Below, in pieces: positions 15,688 to 24,071 of a stretch of DNA of 64,000 nucleotides. The position numbers and the translations under genes are program-made. The DNA is from Methylomonas rapida (GTDB lineage: Bacteria; Pseudomonadota; Gammaproteobacteria; Methylococcales; Methylomonadaceae). The notes under the pieces are model-generated. The model was not told where the DNA came from and did not search any database. It saw nothing but the letters and a program-made list of their open reading frames with translations. The stretch is from assembly GCF_024360925.2 (NCBI RefSeq), contig NZ_CP113517.1, forward strand, positions 620,001-684,000, in the 5' to 3' direction. How positions within the stretch are numbered: the stretch's first letter is position 1; every line of letters starts with the position of its first letter.

Positions 15688-16937
15688 CCGATTCGCCGGC
15701 CCAACTGCCGTTTAAAGAGGCGATTGATTTTTATAAGGCCAAAATCCAGCTGCCGACCGCGAGTTGGACCGATATTTGGCAGCAGCAACACAGCCACGCC
15801 TTTGTCGTGGCCGGGGCGGCGCACGATGCGCTGGTCGAAGACTTCTATAACGCGATTTTCGATGCCAAGCAGAACGGCGGCGGTTATGAGGATTTTCGCG
15901 GGCGGTTTGACGAGATAGTGGCCAAGCACGGCTGGAGTTATAACGGTTCCGCCGGCTGGCGGAGCAAGGTGATCTACGACACCAATATCAATCAGTCGTA
16001 CAACGCTGGACGCTATCAGCAAATGGTGGCGGTCAAGCATCTGCGACCGTATTGGGAGTATGACCACACATCAATCGAGCATCCTCGGTTGGAGCATAAG
16101 GCCTGGGACGGGCTGATTTTGTCGGCGGATGACGTCTGGTGGGATACGCACATGCCGCAAAACGGCTGGGGTTGCCGGTGCCGGGTCAATTCGCTGTCCA
16201 ATTATGAAGCGGAACAGGCCTGGCAGGCCAAAGGCATGACCGGCCCGGACACCGCGCCGCCGATCGAGTGGGAGGAAAAGACGGTCGGCAGCAAAGGTGC
16301 GTCGCCGCGCACTGTGCGGGTGCCGAAGGGGATTGATCCCGGCTTTGCGTATAACCCCGGCAAGGCCTATCTGGAACCGACGACGGTGCCGCCGTTGACG
16401 GGATATGGCGCTGTGTTGAAACAGCGCGATAAGCCCTGGCCGACTGGGTTTAAGGTGCCGGAAATGCCGAAGCCGACCAAGGTTTCGCCGGCTATTTTGC
16501 TGCCGGCCGATATCGCGCCGGAGGTGGCGGTGGCGGAGTTTTTGTCGATTTTCGGGGCGACGATGGAGGAAGGCGCGGCGTTTACCGATGCGGCTGGTTC
16601 AACGCTGGCGATTACAAAGGCGTTGTTTGCCGATGGTGCGGGCGGCGTTGCGATTTCTGCTGATTTGGTCTCGAATATCAATTTATTGGCGATGACGTTA
16701 CTGGAGCCGGATGAGATTTGGTGGCATTGGGTGCGCGATGAGGCGGATGTCGGCCGGTGGCGGCTGAAACGGCGCTATTTGCGGGCGTTCGAGGTGGACA
16801 ATAGCAATCAATTTGTCGCTGTATCGTATGAATGGGGCCGTACTGGCTGGGCTGGCGACCAGATTACGGCGAGTAAAACGCAAGCAGACGCGTGGTTGGA
16901 CGATAGCCGAATCGGCCGGCCTCTATATATAAGGTGA
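15684..16937 (+). CDS. MuF-type head morphogenesis protein with C-terminal nuclease-like domain
   Basis: 417 aa from the GTG that overlaps the previous stop. Residues about 1-190 are the MuF/SPP1 gp7 domain (YNAGRYQQMV, HPRLEHKAWDGL, PPQNGWGCRCRV-like end). The last ~145 residues (from LLPADIAPEVAVAEF to the end) have IWWHWVRDE, LKRRYLRAFE and VSYEWGRTGW, resembling the PBECR-type (barnase/EndoU/RelE-like) domains often appended to MuF proteins. That second assignment is by pattern and less sure. Confidence 0.82.
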   Translation: MTDSPAQLPFKEAIDFYKAKIQLPTASWTDIWQQQHSHAFVVAGAAHDALVEDFYNAIFDAKQNGGGYEDFRGRFDEIVAKHGWSYNGSAGWRSKVIYDTNINQSYNAGRYQQMVAVKHLRPYWEYDHTSIEHPRLEHKAWDGLILSADDVWWDTHMPQNGWGCRCRVNSLSNYEAEQAWQAKGMTGPDTAPPIEWEEKTVGSKGASPRTVRVPKGIDPGFAYNPGKAYLEPTTVPPLTGYGAVLKQRDKPWPTGFKVPEMPKPTKVSPAILLPADIAPEVAVAEFLSIFGATMEEGAAFTDAAGSTLAITKALFADGAGGVAISADLVSNINLLAMTLLEPDEIWWHWVRDEADVGRWRLKRRYLRAFEVDNSNQFVAVSYEWGRTGWAGDQITASKTQADAWLDDSRIGRPLYIR

Positions 16938-16941
16938 TGCT

Positions 16942-17463
16942 ATGCAATTTGAGATCGAATTCGAGGTGGGGCATCTGGAGCGGGTGCTGGAGGCGGTAAG
17001 ACGTGAGATTGCAACACCGGAGGAGATGCTGGACAGCATCGGCGAGTCGCTGTTGCGGGTTAACAGGCGGCGGCATGAACAAGGCGTCGATCCGGAGGGT
17101 AAGGCATGGAAAAAGCTATCGTCATTGACGCTGGCTGAGGGTAATCGCAAGGGCGGACCGCTGAAAAAAACCGGTCGGATGTTGGCCAGTCTGAATTATC
17201 AGGTTTCAGCTAATACGTTGATTTTAGGATTTGATGGACAAAGGGATTCAATGCTGGCTGCCATTCACAACGCAGGCGCAGATCCGTATGTTATTCGGCC
17301 GCGTACTAAAAAAGCGCTGGCATTTGCGGGTATAGTTCGTAAGCGAGTGAATCATCCAGGACTGCCGAAAAGGGAGCTTGTTGGCTTTCCGGATAGCGAT
17401 AAAAACTTGGTAGAAAATGTGACGGTCGATCATCTCACACGTGTTTTAACGCGCGTTCGATGA
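16942..17463 (+). CDS. Virion morphogenesis protein, Mu gpG-like
   Basis: 173 aa. EEMLDSIGESLLRVNRRRHEQGVDPEGKAWKKLS and the later PLKKTGRMLASL match the phage virion morphogenesis (gpG/gpS) family acting in head or tail completion. It is the last recognisable phage gene; in intact relatives protease, scaffold and capsid genes would follow. Confidence 0.85.
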   Translation: MQFEIEFEVGHLERVLEAVRREIATPEEMLDSIGESLLRVNRRRHEQGVDPEGKAWKKLSSLTLAEGNRKGGPLKKTGRMLASLNYQVSANTLILGFDGQRDSMLAAIHNAGADPYVIRPRTKKALAFAGIVRKRVNHPGLPKRELVGFPDSDKNLVENVTVDHLTRVLTRVR

Positions 17464-17659
17464 ACGAATAAACGGCCTTTAATCGGTAATTAATCCGTAA
17501 TCGGCGGTAGTGTTTTTCCAAAAAAGGACATGGTTTTTCCGCGTTTTCATGCCAATTTTGTCCGGAATTCAAGATTTTTTGCTTTTAGCCTGAATCCCGC
17601 GAATTTCGGGGTTTTCGGGGCGAATTTGGGTGTTGTAACTGTCCGTTTTCCACCTCCTC
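17464..17659. other. Non-coding right end of the prophage
   Basis: No gene. The stretch is T-rich and contains the pentamer TGTCC three times (one inverted near 17526, direct near 17559 and 17640), each beside a run of T residues, which could be transposase-binding end repeats. The last bases give way to host coding sequence around 17640-17664; the exact terminus and any 5-bp target duplication cannot be fixed from this side alone. Confidence 0.45.
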
Positions 17660-18763
17660 CCTACTATCGGCATTCTCAGCGGCGCCTTGGGCGAAGAAGC
17701 CATTGCCGAACCGTTAATACCCTGGCTGCAGTCATTCCCGTTTTTCGCCGCTTACGCTGAAAAACTGGCCTTGGTGGCGACGGTGCTATCGATCACCTTT
17801 TTATCCCTGATTGTTGGTGAATTGGTGCCTAAGCGCCTGGCGCTGAATTTTCCGGAACGCATCGCCGCGCTGATTGCGCGCCCCATGCACGGCTTGTCCT
17901 TGCTGGCCTTACCCATAGTGAAACTGCTGAGTTTGGCGACGGAAGTCACGTTATGGCTGCTGCGCATCAAGCCGAAAAACGAACCGTCGATGACCGAGGA
18001 AGAAATCAAGTTGCTGCTGGCGCAAGGCACCGAGGAAGGCGTGCTCGAAGAGGCCGAATTCCGTTTCATGGAGAATATCCTGAGGCTCGATAAGCGCAAC
18101 GTGGCTTCCATCATGACCTGGCGTCAGGACATCGTCTGGCTCGATCTGCGCAAGCCGTTCCAGGAAAACCGCCAATTGATCGTCGAAAATTCGCACGGCA
18201 TCTTACCGCTTTGTTCCGGCGGGCTGGAAACGGTGGTTGGTTTTATCAAGGTCAAGGATATTCTCGACCGGGTACTGATGGGCGACCAACCCAATCTAAA
18301 CCAGATCATGGTCAAGGCATTGTACGTGCCCGATTCCATAAGCCTGATGGGCTTGCTCGAGCAATTCAAGCAATCCCACTTGCACACAGCCCTGGTCGCC
18401 GATGAGTATGGCGAAATCAATGGCTTGGTGACCTTGGGTGACGTATTGGAAGCGATTGTAGGTACGTTGGCGACCAGTCCGCTAGAAGACAGGCCGGAAA
18501 TCTTGCAGCGCGAGGATGGTTCCTGGCTGGTGGATGGCATGGTCGACATTCACCAATTCCAGAAACAATTCGACCTGGATGAGCTATCCGAAACAGCCGA
18601 TGTCCGTTTCAATACGGTTGGCGGTTTCATATTGTTGCACCTTGGCTATGTGCCCAAAGCCACCGATCATTTTGAATTCCGCGGCTTGAGGTTCGAAGTC
18701 GTCGATATGGATGGAAATCGTGTGGACAAGGTGCTTATTTCCAAAAGCGAAGGTGAAAACTGA
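17660..18763 (+). pseudogene. CNNM/CorC-HlyC family membrane protein, 5' end lost at prophage junction
   Basis: The open frame reads from the junction as PTIGILSGALGEEAIAEP, the middle of the DUF21 (CNNM) transmembrane domain, so about 70 N-terminal residues are missing. It continues with two more membrane segments, the GELVPKRLAL motif, a pair of CBS domains and a C-terminal CorC/HlyC transporter-associated domain (GGFILLHLG), ending normally after about 366 codons. Family members of about 430 aa are linked to magnesium/cobalt handling. A TTG at 17687 could start a shortened product, but function is doubtful. The missing 5' part is probably on the other side of the prophage. Confidence 0.82.
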
Positions 18764-19094
18764 TCGGCCTCTACATGATCGCAGGTATCGGATTGCCCGC
18801 TGTCGTTCTTTTTACCAGCACAGGGAGACTGGATTGAATGATAATGAAACCCAGCTTTGAATCTGTGAGTTTTGTAATCCAAAGAGCAGTAGAAACTCGA
18901 TTATTTCAAAGCAATTACTGGGTTTCGAGTTGCTCTACCTGGCCATCGGGGGCAGCCGGTCACTAAGAGACATTCGATCCACCTAAAATAGCGTTTATTG
19001 AATGGCTAGAGTTCTTCATACTGCGGACGTTCACTGAAGTATGGTTATCTCCTTGCGTTCTTTCTATTTTCAACAGCAAGGAGCTGTCAGTGTC
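18764..19094. other. Intergenic stretch, no convincing gene
   Basis: 331 bases between the truncated CNNM gene and the HNH gene. A 42-codon frame (18838-18966) has no good ribosome-binding site and is not called. An 8-bp inverted repeat with a 19-base loop (CTCCTTGC at 19049-19056, GCAAGGAG at 19076-19083) lies just past the stop of the leftward HNH gene and may end its transcription, though it has no T-run. Confidence 0.5.
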
Positions 19095-19775
19095 TCATTT
19101 TATTAAGGTGATGCCAAGACGAGTCTTTCTTAAAGGTGAAAGGGGTACCTCACCTTTATGAGCCTGTAAAGTGTAGCGCAGTGAGGTCAAATCGTCATTA
19201 ATAGCTTGTTCTTCGGTCGCATACTCAGCCTGTGTTATCAAATTCGCTTTGAGCTGTTTAGCAACTGCTTTAAGTTGAAGCTCCTGTTGTTCAATCTCCG
19301 CAGTTAATAAGCGAACAGTTGTTAATGTGCCAAGCCTATACTGAACTAAGGCATCATCATTTAATTGCAGTAATTCTTCAGTATGCTTTCCATATGGCGT
19401 TCGGGCCTCAACCTTACCCGTTTTGGAATTGAACCGAAGATGAGCAGCCATCCCATGATCGCAGGGGTTTACAACGTAAGGCCCAAGTTTTTCGTCAAGC
19501 GGCCAATCATTGTTCTTTCGACTATTGCAGTTACCGCAGCAATAATACAAATTATCATAGTCGCAAACTAGGTTTGCGAATCGAGGGATACTCTTTGGCC
19601 TGTAATGATCAACACCAAAGTTGAGATTTGGCGCGCTACTGTCAGGTTGGCGACAGTACACACATACTCTGGAAAACTCTGCTTGCAGATAACGCTTGTA
19701 CGATTGGTAGCGCTTGAACTGCCGTGGTGAAAGTTGTCGCCTGTGCTTGGTTTTAGGGTACTGAAATACCGTCAC
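19095..19775 (-). CDS. HNH endonuclease
   Basis: 226 aa. The HNH core is clear: CVYC (C38, C41), VDHYRPKS (D56-H57), YDNLYYCC (N75) and GNC (C80, C83), i.e. a zinc-stabilised beta-beta-alpha-metal nuclease of the type found in PtuB and retron-associated HNH proteins. The C-terminal half is helical (about residues 130-200). It is the last of three tightly linked genes (ATGA overlap with the preceding one). Expected to cut DNA; its control is unknown. More AT-rich than its surroundings. Confidence 0.85.
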   Translation of the reverse strand: MTVFQYPKTKHRRQLSPRQFKRYQSYKRYLQAEFSRVCVYCRQPDSSAPNLNFGVDHYRPKSIPRFANLVCDYDNLYYCCGNCNSRKNNDWPLDEKLGPYVVNPCDHGMAAHLRFNSKTGKVEARTPYGKHTEELLQLNDDALVQYRLGTLTTVRLLTAEIEQQELQLKAVAKQLKANLITQAEYATEEQAINDDLTSLRYTLQAHKGEVPLSPLRKTRLGITLIK

Positions 19776-20311
19776 AGTTTAGATTGAATTCCAAGGCGCT
19801 TTGCGCGTTCTTCGCGAGCTGCGCGAATGCGAGCTAACTGCGCATTTGCATCCTCTAAGGCGATTACTTGCTCTTTAGATACGAGCGGCGCGCGCTCCGA
19901 GAGACGACTATTGAGAATTTCCAATCGAGCCAATATTTCCGACGACTGGGCGTTTCCACTTGCATATTTGGCTGCCATCAATCTGACGCGCTGCTTAGCG
20001 ATTTGATCGACTTCTACGCTTCGCTGCGGCACAACGTTGGCCGAAGTATAAAAATTTACGGACTCTTTTAACGTAGGAGTTGATTCTAAGGGCGGCTCTA
20101 ATTGCGGTATTGGTGGCTTGGTCTGCGCAAGTGGTCCTTTTGTTGTGGAAAATAAATCAACAGCCTTAGCCTCTTCGGTTACAAATGCAGTCTGGTTTGT
20201 CAGACCTTTGATTTCTGGAGTGTTTCGATCGCGCGACCTTGGCTGAAAAGGTGCGATATTAAGCGCAACTACCGGATTAATAAATGGCGTATGGTCTATG
20301 TAGAAATCCAT
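19772..20311 (-). CDS. Unknown protein of the HNH cassette, coiled-coil C-terminus
   Basis: 179 aa. N-terminal half Pro/Thr-rich and low in predicted structure (about residues 1-100); C-terminal half helical with a coiled-coil (ILARLEILNSRLSER, later ALEDANAQLARIRAAREERAKRL). It follows the TIGR04255-like gene by 8 bases and overlaps the HNH gene by 4, so the three form an operon. I do not recognise a family; a linker or adaptor between its two partners is a possible role, by context only. Confidence 0.6.
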   Translation of the reverse strand: MDFYIDHTPFINPVVALNIAPFQPRSRDRNTPEIKGLTNQTAFVTEEAKAVDLFSTTKGPLAQTKPPIPQLEPPLESTPTLKESVNFYTSANVVPQRSVEVDQIAKQRVRLMAAKYASGNAQSSEILARLEILNSRLSERAPLVSKEQVIALEDANAQLARIRAAREERAKRLGIQSKL

Positions 20312-20319
20312 GATTTCAC

Positions 20320-21102
20320 TCAGGCTCTCTTCTGGTGACTTTCAGATGACAAATGTTCACGAGCTTTGGGTCCTAGTGCCCAATCGAAGACATCAAAGGC
20401 TTGTGAATGCATTACGTCTAAAGCTTCCCCAGTGTTGACAAGTTGTATTTCATTGCGGAATGCATCAATGTCTAATAAATACTGAGGAATCATTTCTCCT
20501 GCGGTTTGTTTGGGTTTCAAGACTATGCCGTGTTGCAACAAACATCCGCCATCATCCGCCATAAGTTGCAGCTTGCCAGCGTATTCATGAATCCCTTTGA
20601 AGCATCCTGAAAGAAGAGGACCAACGAGTTCAGGATTCACCCAACCAAGCACTGGATTGGTATCGCTGTCGACTATATTGATATAACGAAGACCAATCCG
20701 GGTGAAGAAGTCTGAATCGATAATTTTGGACGCGGCCTCGACTACGCGCAACACTCTTTCTCTCATATGCGCATAATCGCTGTATGCGGTAGTTTCCACT
20801 GAAAGGGAGCTTTGTTTTAACGATACTGTCCAGGTAAACTTTGCCGACCGGAAGATATGAGTGTGAGTATTGTTTGAGCTGTTAGCGCCGATCCCCAAAC
20901 TAACTTCATTCGCCAATTCAAGGTGAGGGTATTCCTTCCTTAGTGCTTTGACCAAAGCAGCCGGAGGTCGGGGCTCGCCGAGCTCCATGAGCGTAGGGAA
21001 ACGAAGCTCGCAAACAGCTTGGTGTAAGAAGTTGCGCTTATATTGGTCAACATTCCTAGAACGGAGAGTCACTAAGGAGTCCGCATTCCAATTTGGTGCC
21101 AT
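20320..21102 (-). CDS. TIGR04255-like protein
   Basis: 260 aa from the ATG at 21102 (GAGAA just upstream; an in-frame upstream codon adds an unlikely hydrophobic leader). Features fitting the sporadically distributed TIGR04255 family are FLHQAVCELRFP near the start, a strand-rich middle with FTWTVSLKQSSLSVETTAYSDY, FTRIGLRYINIV near the centre, and a C-terminal LLDIDAF section. Members are scattered through bacterial accessory regions; their function is unproven, though some lie in putative defence cassettes. First gene of the operon. Confidence 0.7.
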   Translation of the reverse strand: MAPNWNADSLVTLRSRNVDQYKRNFLHQAVCELRFPTLMELGEPRPPAALVKALRKEYPHLELANEVSLGIGANSSNNTHTHIFRSAKFTWTVSLKQSSLSVETTAYSDYAHMRERVLRVVEAASKIIDSDFFTRIGLRYINIVDSDTNPVLGWVNPELVGPLLSGCFKGIHEYAGKLQLMADDGGCLLQHGIVLKPKQTAGEMIPQYLLDIDAFRNEIQLVNTGEALDVMHSQAFDVFDWALGPKAREHLSSESHQKRA

Positions 21103-21396
21103 GCTGTTCTCAAGGTGTATGAGGAGGATTATTTTAAATCGCTCTGAATTCTCCCATACGCTAACCAATTAGTCCACCTGTAGAATTTCCTACGGCCAAT
21201 TAGTTCTGAATGACGGCGTAATGAACTAGACCTGCCGGATGTCCATGCTGAAATAGAACGTCTCATTGGGGTTGCTCGTTGTCGGTCAAGTCGCCGCTGA
21301 TACCTATGTCGAAAAATAACCAGTCCAGAAAAAGTTGGTTTGCTTGGGATAATTGTGGGCTGCAACAGTCATATCTTAGTGTCGCCTGTTTTGGCG
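21103..21396. other. Intergenic stretch upstream of the cassette
   Basis: 294 bases without a convincing gene on either strand; open frames here lack ribosome-binding sites and show no family features. It must hold the promoter of the leftward three-gene cassette; a TAAAAT near 21134 (minus strand) is a possible -10 but no good -35 pairs with it. It also includes the end region of the META-domain gene. Confidence 0.4.
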
Positions 21397-21888
21397 TTAT
21401 TTAAGATAAACTGCCTCAAACAGCAATATCGATTGATTTTGCTCGTCGTATAAAGTCAGTCTTTCGCCTTGTATTGAATATCGCCGGACTCTGTTTAACG
21501 CGTCAAGAAAAGTGCTTTCTAGCTCCATAGTTTCGGCACACGCCATCCTAGTCGTTGCCAAATTCCCAAATTCCAAACGATCATTGTTCTGTTTGTATCC
21601 ACCCGAAAATCGATTACAGCCGGAAAAACCATGGACATGGTTTTCCCCGCCGCCTGTAACCAGGCTGATTTCTTTTCCTCCGGCGCCCAGTGCTGCGGGC
21701 TTGCCATTGATTTCCAGGAGTTTCCAATATGTGTTGACTAGACTAGCATCGGGTTTACTGGCTTCTGCTTTCATGGATGGCGTCGCCACATGGGCGGCAT
21801 CGTTATTAGCTGCGCAACCAAACAAGGAAAACACGGGTAAGCAGGCAAATACCAGAGCTTGTTCGTACCTCGGGCGATATGATGTCAT
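21397..21888 (-). CDS. META-domain lipoprotein (HslJ-like)
   Basis: 163 aa. Signal sequence with lipobox LFGC (about residues 22-25), then a META domain at about 50-163: NTYWKLLEINGKP, GFSGCNRFSGGY, ATTRMACAETMELE and a terminal LTLYDEQNQSILLFEA. META-domain proteins are envelope lipoproteins linked to stress or heat-shock, novobiocin or metal tolerance; the reaction, if any, is unknown. Single gene, leftward. Confidence 0.85.
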   Translation of the reverse strand: MTSYRPRYEQALVFACLPVFSLFGCAANNDAAHVATPSMKAEASKPDASLVNTYWKLLEINGKPAALGAGGKEISLVTGGGENHVHGFSGCNRFSGGYKQNNDRLEFGNLATTRMACAETMELESTFLDALNRVRRYSIQGERLTLYDEQNQSILLFEAVYLK

Positions 21889-21976
21889 CTAAATTCTCCG
21901 GTTAAAAAATACCTATGGCCGTTCAGTCAAGGGTACGCACCGCTTGCCCTTTGAGACAATGCCAGCGCTTCATGCC

Positions 21977-22417
21977 CTATCTTTTTATATTGTGTTGCAG
22001 CTCAAGCGATTCGGTTAAGTTATAGCCATTATCATTTAATAAATCGCCGACAAAAAACAGGCGCATTTCGATGATCCAGCCGATTTTTCTTTGGTTGTTA
22101 TTCTCGATGATGACGGTCGATAGCTTGTTATTATTATCAATGATATTGGTCACTATCGTTTTAGGATTATTGATGTCTTCCTTCAGTGCGCTAGAGACTA
22201 TGCGCTGAGCCGATTCCAGGGTTAGCACTTGGTGCGTGACCGGTATTTGAGACAGTTTTTCTTCTATTAATGATTGCGCCTTGAAATAACCAATATCGTA
22301 GGCAAGCTTGGCAATCAGGCTAATGATAATCGCCACGCCCCAAACAGACAGGCCAATTTTCAATCGTCTTCTTACGCGGGGATGGGATAGTCTTTTGAGG
22401 AAAACGTTAAATTTCAT
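21977..22417 (-). CDS. Small inner-membrane protein, unknown
   Basis: 146 aa. A basic N-terminus (KRLSHPRVRRRLK) precedes one hydrophobic helix (about residues 22-45), leaving about 100 residues probably in the periplasm. Asn-rich stretch DINNPKTIVTNIIDNNNK. More AT-rich than the core genes around it. Family not recognised. Confidence 0.6.
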   Translation of the reverse strand: MKFNVFLKRLSHPRVRRRLKIGLSVWGVAIIISLIAKLAYDIGYFKAQSLIEEKLSQIPVTHQVLTLESAQRIVSSALKEDINNPKTIVTNIIDNNNKLSTVIIENNNQRKIGWIIEMRLFFVGDLLNDNGYNLTESLELQHNIKR

Positions 22418-22529
22418 TTTAGTGCGGTGTTATGACTTTATTTGTTATTTTTCAATAGTGAAAAAGACAAAATAATTTTTGCAGAGTTCGCGGCGGCGAT
22501 TGGCATAAGGCAATTAAAGCAACGGGGAT

Positions 22530-22567
22530 GCGGGCATTTTGTGTCGCGTGCGGCACAAAATGCCCGC
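22530..22567. repeat. Perfect 14-bp inverted repeat downstream of the crt operon
   Basis: GCGGGCATTTTGTG and its complement are separated by 10 bases that can partly extend the stem. It begins 10 bases past the crtNb stop, so it may stabilise or end the leftward carotenoid mRNA; no T-run follows on that strand, so simple rho-independent termination is doubtful. Confidence 0.6.
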
Positions 22568-22577
22568 GAGATGGAAA

Positions 22578-24071
22578 TTACTGCAAATCCGCCACAATCT
22601 TGTCCCTCACCAATTGCCCGGACAGCGTCACCATCGGCATGCCGCCGCCGGGATTGACGCTGCCGCCGACGAAATACAGATTGGATAATTCGCTGCTGCG
22701 CTGCGGTGCCTTGAAACCCAGGTTTTTGAAGCGGTCGGCGACCACGCCGTAAATCGAGCCCTGGTTTGAATAATATTTGGCCTGAATATCCAGCGGGGTC
22801 CAGTATTCTTCGGTTACGATGTGTTGGCGTAAATCCGTCAGGCCCATGCGTTCGAGCTTGACCAGCACCCGTTCACGCAAGGCCCAGTAAGCATCGGCGG
22901 TCAGCGGTTTATCGGGATCGATATGTGGGATGTGCGGCAGGATTTTGATGATCTCGCAGCCGGCCGGCGCCTGGGCGGGATCGGTCTTGCACGGCGCGAC
23001 CAGATAAATGGTCGGATCGTCCGACAGGCGATGGCTTTTGAATACCGCATCGAAATGTTCGCGCGGGTGATCGGAATAAAAGAAATTGTGGTGCGCCAGT
23101 TGCGGATACGACCGGTCCACGCCCAAGTGCAGCACCAGGCCGGAACAACTCGGCTCGAAACGCTGCATTTTTTTCAGTTCGCTGGCCGGGCTGCGCAGCA
23201 GTTTTTCCATGGCTGGAATCACTTCCATGTTCGACACTACGATGTCGGCCGGCAGCACGTCGCCGCTCGCCAACTTTACGGCGCTGGCTCGGCCGTCCTG
23301 TTTTTGGATTTCCGACACCTCGGCATCTAAACGAATCTCGACGCCCAATTCCACGGCCAGTTTTTCCATGGCCTGCGCCATGCCATACATGCCGCCTTTC
23401 ACGTACCACAGGCCGTAATGATATTGAATGTAAGGCAACAGGTTCATCAAGGCGGGCGCATCGTAAGGCGAGGAGCCGACGTATTTGATGAAGTAATTCA
23501 GGATGTCGACCAGCTTGGGGTCGGACACAAAGCGGCGCACGCCCTGGTCCATGCTGCGGAAAACATCGAAACTCAGCAGGCTGCGCAGTGGGCCGTAAAA
23601 CTTGAGTAAATCCCAAAAACCGTCCAGGCCCTTGGCGAAGTAACCGGCTTCGGTTTCGGTGCAGAGGTTTTTGGAATAATCCAGAAAGCGCTGGAATTGC
23701 GCGTAAGTGCCGGGGCCAAGCTTATCCAGTTCGCGGCGCTGGGTTTCGGCGTCTTCGCACAAGTCGATCACGCGGCCGTCCTCGAAAAAATTGCGCCAGT
23801 GCGGCTCGACTTTCTGGATTTGCACGTAATCGGCCATGTTTTTGCCGGCCCCTTTGAACAAGGCCTCAAAGATGTGTGGCATCGTCAAAATGGACGGCCC
23901 CAGATCGAAGGTGAAGCCGTCTTTTATCATGATGTTGAGCTTGCCGCCGACCTTGTCGTTTTTTTCGACGAGTTGCACGGAAAAACCTGCCGTGGCCAGC
24001 GAAATGGCGGCGGACAGGCCGCCGAGACCGGCGCCGATCACGATCACGCGTTGGTTGTCATTTGAGTTCAT
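22578..24071 (-). CDS. crtNb: Carotenoid oxidase, CrtNb/CrtP type (4,4'-diapolycopene oxygenase)
   Basis: 497 aa, the length of Staphylococcus CrtP. An N-terminal FAD-binding GAGLGGLSAA motif (residues about 12-21) and the family stretches LGPSILTMPHIFEALF, SNMEVIPAMEKLL, YPQLAHHNFFYSDHP and NLYFVGGSVNPGGGMPMVTLSG point to the oxygenase branch of CrtN-like enzymes, which turn the terminal methyls of C30 carotenoids into aldehydes. In Methylomonas 16a this position carries crtNb (crtN2). ATG overlaps the aldehyde dehydrogenase stop (TAATG). Confidence 0.88.
   Translation of the reverse strand: MNSNDNQRVIVIGAGLGGLSAAISLATAGFSVQLVEKNDKVGGKLNIMIKDGFTFDLGPSILTMPHIFEALFKGAGKNMADYVQIQKVEPHWRNFFEDGRVIDLCEDAETQRRELDKLGPGTYAQFQRFLDYSKNLCTETEAGYFAKGLDGFWDLLKFYGPLRSLLSFDVFRSMDQGVRRFVSDPKLVDILNYFIKYVGSSPYDAPALMNLLPYIQYHYGLWYVKGGMYGMAQAMEKLAVELGVEIRLDAEVSEIQKQDGRASAVKLASGDVLPADIVVSNMEVIPAMEKLLRSPASELKKMQRFEPSCSGLVLHLGVDRSYPQLAHHNFFYSDHPREHFDAVFKSHRLSDDPTIYLVAPCKTDPAQAPAGCEIIKILPHIPHIDPDKPLTADAYWALRERVLVKLERMGLTDLRQHIVTEEYWTPLDIQAKYYSNQGSIYGVVADRFKNLGFKAPQRSSELSNLYFVGGSVNPGGGMPMVTLSGQLVRDKIVADLQ

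Larger units (their letters stand above)
1..17659. mobile_element. Transposable (BcepMu-like) prophage, partial
   Basis: The region combines a DDE transposase with an adjacent AAA+ ATPase, a BcepMu gp16-type protein, a Cro/CI-type repressor, a lambda-R-like endolysin with nested spanins, a DUF1804 small terminase, a DUF935 portal, MuF and a gpG-type protein. That gene set and order fit the BcepMu group of transposable phages. The left end lies outside the window. The right end is placed near 17640-17664, where phage sequence gives way to the interior of a host CNNM gene. Protease/scaffold, major capsid and all tail genes expected after gpG are missing, so this copy is probably defective. The exact right terminus is inferred, not proven. 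Confidence 0.85.

Noticed and set aside
18838-18966. 42-codon frame between the CNNM remnant and the HNH gene
   Set aside because: No ribosome-binding site, no coupling to a neighbour and no recognisable sequence.
21129-21365. 78-codon open frame on the minus strand upstream of the TIGR04255-like gene
   Set aside because: Composition is Arg/Ser-rich without any family pattern, and no ribosome-binding site precedes it; it overlaps the likely promoter region.
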